From Stereum hirsutum FP-91666 SS1 (Eukaryota > Basidiomycota > Agaricomycetes > Russulales > Stereaceae), in the NCBI RefSeq assembly GCF_000264905.1, contig NW_006763141.1, positions 258,814 through 322,813 of the forward strand: a DNA stretch of 64,000 nucleotides, written 5' to 3'. Within the stretch, counting starts at the first letter, position 1. Every line of letters starts with the position of its first letter. The notes under the pieces were generated by a model. It did no database searches. It saw nothing but the letters and a program-made list of their open reading frames with translations, and was not told the DNA's origin. Positions 57,517 through 64,000 of this stretch are shown here, piece by piece. Made by a program: the position numbers and the translations under genes.

Positions 57517-57642
57517 TCAGGCAATGACGCAGTAGGTCGAGTTGCCTCCCCCGGATTCGGATTCGACGGGGTATGAGCTGATTGGCTGGGACTCCGAAGA
57601 GGCAGCGGGGATAGAGGCGACGGTGTTGACGAAGGAGTCCAT
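57517..57642 (-). CDS. Second lipopeptide mating-pheromone precursor-like gene (41 aa)
   Basis: The minus frame begins MDSFVNTVAS and ends GNSTYCVIA-stop, with a CVIA CaaX box. Start and last eight residues (NSTYCVIA) match the 71-aa gene at 46785; the middle differs and is shorter and serine-rich. There is no Glu-Arg or Glu-His pair; Glu-Ser (ESGGG) sits at the expected cleavage distance. A TATAAAAG box on the minus strand (57791-57798) lies about 150 bp upstream of the start. An upstream ATG leads quickly to a stop, so this start is the only long one. Too short for default gene callers. The gene faces the other precursor across about 10.5 kb. Confidence 0.82.
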   Translation of the reverse strand: MDSFVNTVASIPAASSESQPISSYPVESESGGGNSTYCVIA

Positions 57643-57790
57643 TGAGATAGAGAGTATGAGTACGAGTATGAGGAAGAGTTGAAGAGGTTTGAGTAGGTTG
57701 GTAGCGCGAAGAGGAGATGTTTCGCTGGTAGAGGGGAGGTCGTCGAAGTTCGTCAGAGAGTCTGGGGGAGCATTGGCCCTCTGGCGCCAG

Positions 57791-57798
57791 CTTTTATA
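57791..57798 (-). promoter_or_regulatory. TATA box of the second pheromone-precursor gene
   Basis: Minus-strand TATAAAAG, about 150 bp before the start codon at 57642. Confidence 0.5.
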
Positions 57799-57799
57799 C

Positions 57800-59690
57800 C
57801 TTGTTCAAGGTCGCTGTCCGGCACATCTCACATCATCGTGAAGCCAAGGTTTCTGAGATCGGAAGTCGGGGAAGCAGATAGGCGTTCGCGAACAATGAGT
57901 ACTGGGCGAAAAACAATAGCGGTAGGCACGACGTTCCCGAGTTCGGGAGACATGCTCAGTGAGATGTTCGCTGTGAGTACAGATCGTGACTGATGCATGG
58001 CCCAGAATGGGTCGGAGCTCCATGTGCGACGGCCTGGTAGCGAGCAACACAATAAGACGCCTGTCCGAATTACCATGCTGCTTGTAATTCGGGAGCGGGA
58101 CATATGTTGCACTTGAACGTGCAAAACAATAAGGGTCAGTCCCCGCAGTGTTACCCTTTTGGGACTAAAGTGTTCGTGGGAGCAAGGTTGTCCGCGCCAC
58201 AGCGTGCAGCCTCACCATCATTTCTCCAAAGTTTAAGTTGTTAAACCCCGAACAGGACATGCAAAGAGTACGTAACACAAAGAAACCACTCCTTAGCAGA
58301 CAGTGGTACATACCGTATGCATGCAGAGTGAAAAGCCAACTGGAGCTATACCCGTCCTGAGTGCGGATCCACTCTCCTCGGCCCACTGTCATTTGAACTA
58401 CGAGCATTTCTATGGGTACCACGGCCCGATTACACACAGAGCAGCGTCTAGCAGGGGCAACGAGACGAAAACCTATATTGTCTGCACCCAAGCGCATGAG
58501 ACGTACACTGCATCATCGATCCGAGCCTCCAATGGTCCCACCGCATGAGAGCTGAGGACCGACCATGTTGTCGACGCCATCGCAACATCGTGTTCCTTGC
58601 CCATCTCTGACCCACTCCTATCATCGCCAGACCTGGCCAAAATTTCCCGGATGTATTCGAGTCGAGAACAATAGGGTGGAATTTGGCGCTGATTGCGAGT
58701 AGCACTGCTGTCGTTGCAGTCCGAGGCGGAAGACACATCCGATGGAGAGTGTATATGAGCACATTTAAGTTTGGGTGCCTATCGTATGTTCGAAATTAAT
58801 CATCAGGACGGAGCTGCCCTGTGAAGAAAAAAACTCGAAGGCCAGCGGTGCCGGTATGAGAAAAATGGCGCGCCAAAATTAGAGCAACAATCAGGGCAAT
58901 CCAGAGGGTGAACCCCTGTCGCCTCTCCAGAAGTATAATAGCATTCAACATACCCTGTATCTGGAGACAGACTAACATTATGGACCGAGGCATGCGAAAG
59001 TAGACGGTGGTTCTGCGCCACGGAGACGGTTACTCACCGAGTCAGGTCTCTCACCGGTGAGTTTCGATGGTTGGCACAGATATCTTTCGGGAGCAGTTTC
59101 TTTTATTCGCGCTGATGATTGGCGAATGATGGTCTTGAGCCGGATACATCTCAAGAGCGAAGAATGACACGAACTCGGGCGAAGGTAAGATTGGGCTGTA
59201 CGGTCTGCAGGAAGGCCCGGGTGGCTGATTATAAGTATCATAAAGCTTTGTGTAACCAGACAATAAGATATTCACAAAACCGAGACAAGCTGAGAATATA
59301 GGTGCAGTACTCGAGGAGGATAATGTTGCATGCGGTGAAGGAGATGCGGTGAAGGAAATGCAAAGGAGTGGCGGGAACATGAGAGCCGTACGTTTTTACC
59401 ACATATCATTCTGCATTTGGGTCTAGTTAGCTTTTTGGCCATGTTTGGGTGAGTTCATGCGCCAACTCACATCATCGATCGAGCTAAAGAATTTGGTGAA
59501 GGGCCGTGACTCGCAGACTGCATTCCAGCACTAGTGATCGTTTTCCTGCTTACTTTGCTCTGCATTGGCTGGTTCTTTGGTATCGTGAATATTCGAAACG
59601 ATCGTCGTCAATATTTGGCGGGTCGCTTCTCTTCATTCTCGGGTTTCGAGACCTTGTAAACTAGTTTCATTTTCTGCACGCTTTTCCGAC
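57800..59690. other. No confident gene; possible minus-strand exons at 58300-59160
   Basis: Minus-strand segments read RRCSVCNRAVVPIEMLVVQM (about 58430), SATRNQRQIPPYCSRLEYIREIL (about 58680) and MYPAQDHHSPIISANKRNCS before a GTGAGA donor (about 59060). They might belong to one uncharacterised gene, but I could not join them in frame. No domain was recognised. Confidence 0.25.
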
Positions 59691-62600
59691 ATGGCCACAA
59701 AAGATCCCGCTGCCGCAACTATAGAGCTTGCCCAGGTACGTCCAATAATGTTGACTATGGTATCCATCTATAATTTATGATGTGGATGGGTATAACAGAC
59801 GGGCAAGCGAGACTTCATTCGAGCTCTCGAGAAAAAGTACCAGGACCGATGGGAGGAGGAAAAGCTCTTCGAAGTCGATGCTCCAACCCAGGAAGAATGC
59901 GCCGGCCTCACTCCAGCAGAGATACAGAAAAAGTTTCCGAAATGGTTCGGCAACTTTCCATTCCCCTACATGAACGGTTCTCTGCACCTTGGGCACGCCT
60001 TCACCATCTCAAAGATCGAGTTTGCTGCTGGATATCAGAGGATGTTGGGCAAGAGGGTGTTGTTCCCACACGGATTCCACGTCACTGGTATGCCAATCAA
60101 GGTGAGTCGCGCTTTATTTCGCGTTAAATGAATGAGCATGGAGTACTAGGAGAGGTTGGGTGACTTGTGGTATTGTGGCGCAATGGTTTTGAGTGTGCCA
60201 CATTCCAGAAGAATACCTTCTTGCTTCATCAAGCCCTATATATAATGGATTTACGATGGCTCGTTATCTATTTAGGCCTCCTCTGACAAAATCATCCGCG
60301 AGTTGGAGATGTTCGGCGACGATTTCGAACGTCACACTCAAGAAACGCAAGAAGAAGCCGCTCCTGCCACATCAACCGACAAAGCCGCGTCCGGTGCACC
60401 CGACAAAGCCAAGAAGGGGAAAATCCAGAACAAGAAAACCGGTCATACCTATCAGTTCCAGATCCTCGAATCCATCGGTGTTCCTCGTGAGGAGATCAAG
60501 AAGTTCGCAGACCCTTACTACTGGCTCGAGTACTTCCCTCCTATCGCTATGGTGAGCATTTCTTCATCAGTGACCTTGGTGGGCAGGTCGTAAGGTTTTT
60601 CGTGATGCTCAATTCGCGGTTGTGGGGGGACTTGGGCAGGCAGATAATCATGCGATCGGCACTCGCGTAGACTGGCGACGAACATTCATGACTACCGATG
60701 CCAACCCCTACTTCGACTCCTTCGTCCGATGGCAGGTCAACAAACTCTACGCCCTCGGTAAGATCAAGTTCGGAGAGCGTTATACCATCTACAGTCCCAA
60801 GGATGGCCAACCCTGTATGGATCACGATCGGCAACAAGGAGAGGCAATTGGGCCACAGGAGTACACCAATATCAAGATGGAGGTATTGGAGTGGAGTGAT
60901 GAGTCGAAGAAGGAGATCAAGGGCAAGGTTGGTGGGAGGAAGGTCTATCTTGTGGCGGCTACTCTCAGACCGGAAACTATGTGCGTTGTTTTTAATTCAA
61001 TCAAGAGCTTCGTAGCAACGGTATTGACGATGACGCAGGTACGGTCAGACGAACTGTTTCGTTGGTACGGGTATCAAGTACGGCGTGTTCGCCGCGAACG
61101 AGAAGGAGGCATATGTCTGCACTTACCGCGCGGCTCGCAATATGGCCTTCCAGGGCATCTTTGAAGTCCGAGGCCAGATTAACCAGCTGGCCGAGCTCGA
61201 AGGGTCCAAGATCGTCGGTACCAAAATCAGCGCACCCATCTCCACTTACAAGGAGGTGTACGTTCTGCCCATGGACAACGTTCTTGAGACAAAGGTCAAT
61301 TCTCGTTGAATGATGTCCTTCTGTTCGGAATCTCCATACTAATTTAATCATCTTGTAGGGCACCGGTGTCGTGACTTCCGTCCCCTCCGACTCTCCAGAC
61401 GACTTCGCCACTCTCACTGACCTCCGCAAAAAGGCCGAGTACTACAAAATCGATCCTAAGTGGGCCGCTTTTGATCCTGTACCCGTACTGTCGACGCCTT
61501 CCTATGGCGACATGACCGCACCTTTCCTTGTCAAGAAGCTCAAGATCGCCTCCCAGAAGGACGTCAAGCAGCTCGCTGAGGCTAAGGAGCTCGCGTACAA
61601 GGAAGGCTTCTACAATGGTACGATGTTGATCGGCGAGTTCAAAGGACAGAGCGTCCAGGACGCAAAGCCGAAGGTTAGGCAGAGCATGATTGATCAAGGG
61701 TTGGCATTTGCGTATGCGGAGCCAGAAGGGTTGATCATCTCGAGGAGTGCGGATGAGTGTGTTGTGGCGCTCATGGACCAGTGGTATTTGGACTATGGAG
61801 AAGCGACTTGGAGAACGCAGGCGGAGAGGCTTTTGGCGAAGATGAATACTTGGAATAACGAGACGAGGAATGCCTTTGAGGGTACCCTTGGCTGGCTGAA
61901 CCAATGGGCTTGTGCGCGGACGTATGGGTTGGGGTCGAAGCTTCCGTGGGATCCTCAGTTCTTGGTGGAGAGTTTGTCCGATTCGACGATTTATATGAGC
62001 TACTACACCGTGGCGCATCACCTGCATCGTGTGTTCAGCCTTTCTTTGTATCGCCGCTTCAGAACTCCGCTCACCTTTACTGTTCCTAGGATCGATTGAC
62101 GGCAAAGTCCGCGGTCCCTTGGACGTTTCTCCCGAACAGCTGACAGATGAAGTATGGGAATACATCTTCTGCAATGGCCCCTGGCCGTCATCCTCTCCTC
62201 TCCCCAAAGAGAAAGCCGACACTCTGAAGCACGAGTTCAACTATTTCTATCCCTTCGATGTCCGTTCATCTGGCAAGGACCTTATCAACAACCATCTCAC
62301 ATTCTCCATCTACAACCACGCCGCCATCTTCGGCGAGGAGCACTGGCCGTTGAGCATGAGGACCAATGGCCACTTGATGTTGAACGGAGCGAAGATGTCA
62401 AAGAGTACGGGTAACTTCTTGACGATGAGGCAGGGGATGGAGAAGTTTGGAGCGGATGCGACGAGGTTGGCGCTTGCGGATGCGGGCGATGGGATTGAAG
62501 ATGCGAACTTCGATGAGAAGAATGCGAATGCGATGATCTTGAGGTTGCATACGCTCCTCTTGTGGGCAGATGTATGTTTCTCCGTAACCATTCTTTTTCG

Positions 62601-63687
62601 AAGAGTCATTTATCGTATGTCCATAGGAAATGGTGAAAGACCAGACCGGTCTTCGTACTGGCCCCAAGAGCTCTTTCCACGACAAGATCTTCGAGGAGGA
62701 AATCAACAACCTCATCAACATCACACAATCGCACTACGAGGCGTAAATCTTGTGTCCACTGCCATCCTCCCTGTTTCGTATCTAACATATGGCTTCATTT
62801 TATCCAGCACGAACTACAAGGACGCCCTCAAGTACGGCTTCTTTGAGCTTCAGACAGCTCGTGACTGGTACCGCGAAGTTACCGCCGACATCGGCATGCA
62901 CGCCGACCTCATCACCTACTGGATCCGTATCTCCGCCCTCCTCGTCGCTCCTCTTGCCCCTCACTTCGCCGAACACATCCACTCCACAATTCTCAAGTCT
63001 CCAACCTCCGTCCAACGGGCCCTCTGGCCCACCCCGGAGAAAGCACTGGACAAGCCTCTCGTTGAGGCTGGTGCTTACATGCGCGACACCGTCAAGACGA
63101 TTCGCGACGCTGAGCTCTCGCTGCTCAAGAAGATGGGCAAGGGTAAGCAAGCGTCGTATGATCCGAAGAAGCCAAAAGCGGTGAGGGTGTATGTGGCGAC
63201 GAAGTTCCCAGAGTGGCAGGATGCTTGTGTGAGTGCGGTCAAGGAGGCTTGGGACGACGAAAAGGAGAAGGTGGACGATGCGAAGGTGAGGTCGATATTG
63301 ACGGCGAAGGGATTACTCAAGGAAAAGCGTGCCATGCCGTTCGTGCAGCTGTTCAAGGTTCGTTCTGCCCTCTTACGTCCATCTGCCCATCCATCCGTTC
63401 TATTTCTACGATTGATCATCCATGAATGATTCCACCTCCATTCCGTCTCGCAGAAACGCATCGCGGACTTTGGCGCCGAAACTGCCTTCAGGCGAGCTCT
63501 GCCGTTCTCTGAATCACAGGTCTTGGGCGAACTTCTCCCTTACCTCAAACGCACCCTCAATCTCGTCGATGGCGAGATAATGGCCACCGACGAGGCGCTG
63601 TCTAAGGCTGGACAGCCTGGCTTCACCAAGTCGATCATCGAGAGTTCAGAACCAGGTGGACCGGCGTTTGAGTTCAGGAATGTTTAG
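59691..63687 (+). CDS. Cytosolic leucyl-tRNA synthetase (1,090 aa)
   Basis: Ten exons join in phase: 59691-59735, 59799-60101, 60276-60551, 60640-60980, 61039-61294, 61359-62028, 62090-62571, 62627-62742, 62808-63357 and 63454-63687. The length is that of eukaryotic cytosolic enzymes. The class I signature HLGH lies at residues 78-81 ([13 protein letters not shown]) and KMSKS at 732-736 ([11 protein letters not shown]). The CP1 editing domain contains LRPETMYGQTN and [13 protein letters not shown] charged insert ([16 protein letters not shown]) lies near residue 150. The enzyme charges tRNA-Leu and edits mischarged tRNA. An essential housekeeping gene, it appears intact and makes a good anchor for synteny. 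Confidence 0.96.
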
Positions 63688-64000
63688 CCTAGGCGCGCTG
63701 CATAGAAGTGTAATGGTATCTTCGTGGCATAGATCAATCGGAGAGGTGTTGGCTTTGCTTTCTGAAGCTTTGTGATGACTGCAGAGAACGTAAAGCGACT
63801 CTACTCCGAACTCCGGGTCTTGTATCAAAGATACTACCAGAAACAAGGCGACTTCACAGACATGCTTACAACATCCCTTCCGAGTTCCATCTTTGGCCGT
63901 GAGTAGTGGTTTTTGGCCCACGGTGACACCATGCTATCGTGTACGCGAAGTTATGAAGAAGACTCGGAGGGAAGTCGCACTGTCATTGCTAGTTCAGGAT
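63688..64000. other. 3' flank of the synthetase gene, no gene seen
   Basis: Contains the presumed 3' UTR and the window end. A short minus frame (63646-63921) overlaps the synthetase end without motif support. Confidence 0.4.

Overview
The window looks like nuclear DNA of an agaricomycete (mushroom-forming basidiomycete). Genes carry many short introns of about 50-85 nt. The families are typical of that group: CYP63-type P450, UbiA-type membrane prenyltransferase or cyclase, GMC oxidoreductase, GH79 glucuronidase, MYND proteins and multispan receptor-like proteins. Two short ORFs have the start and the CaaX end of basidiomycete lipopeptide pheromone precursors. No species is named. One assembly gap (N, 56553-57151) is present.

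Left part (1-21 kb). An 18-bp minisatellite abuts a 3'-truncated P450. Next comes a CYP63-like P450 whose coding exon is split by a complete Ty3/gypsy chromovirus (4282-9777) with identical LTRs and a CTTGT target duplication. To the right lie a UbiA-family enzyme, an omega-like glutathione transferase, a seven-span membrane protein and an FAD monooxygenase. P450s, UbiA enzyme, GST, membrane protein and FAD monooxygenase together resemble a terpenoid or meroterpenoid neighbourhood. That is an inference from gene content, and the cluster would now be damaged.

Middle (21-45 kb). Two F-box-like paralogues in opposite orientations flank a DCN1-type neddylation factor and a small tail-anchored ORF. 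Then comes a decayed stretch. A GMC oxidoreductase has two in-frame TAG codons, two small DNA transposons (hAT-like, then Tc1/mariner-like) sit 12 bp apart, and a GH79 gene has three stops and frame changes. Beyond it are an acidic coiled-coil protein and a tandem pair of kinase-like genes; the second has lost the metal-binding Asp.

Right part (45-64 kb). A 71-aa pheromone-precursor-like gene is followed by a MYND protein and a block duplicated in tandem (MYND 3' end plus multispan gene). Next are an uncharacterised two-cysteine-pair protein, the gap, a second pheromone-precursor-like gene (41 aa, opposite strand) and a complete cytosolic leucyl-tRNA synthetase. The two precursors share the start MDSF and the end NSTYCVIA. 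No recognisable STE3-type receptor was found, although the gap lies in this interval.

Exon boundaries were inferred by eye from splice signals, reading frame and family motifs, with no alignment or transcript data.
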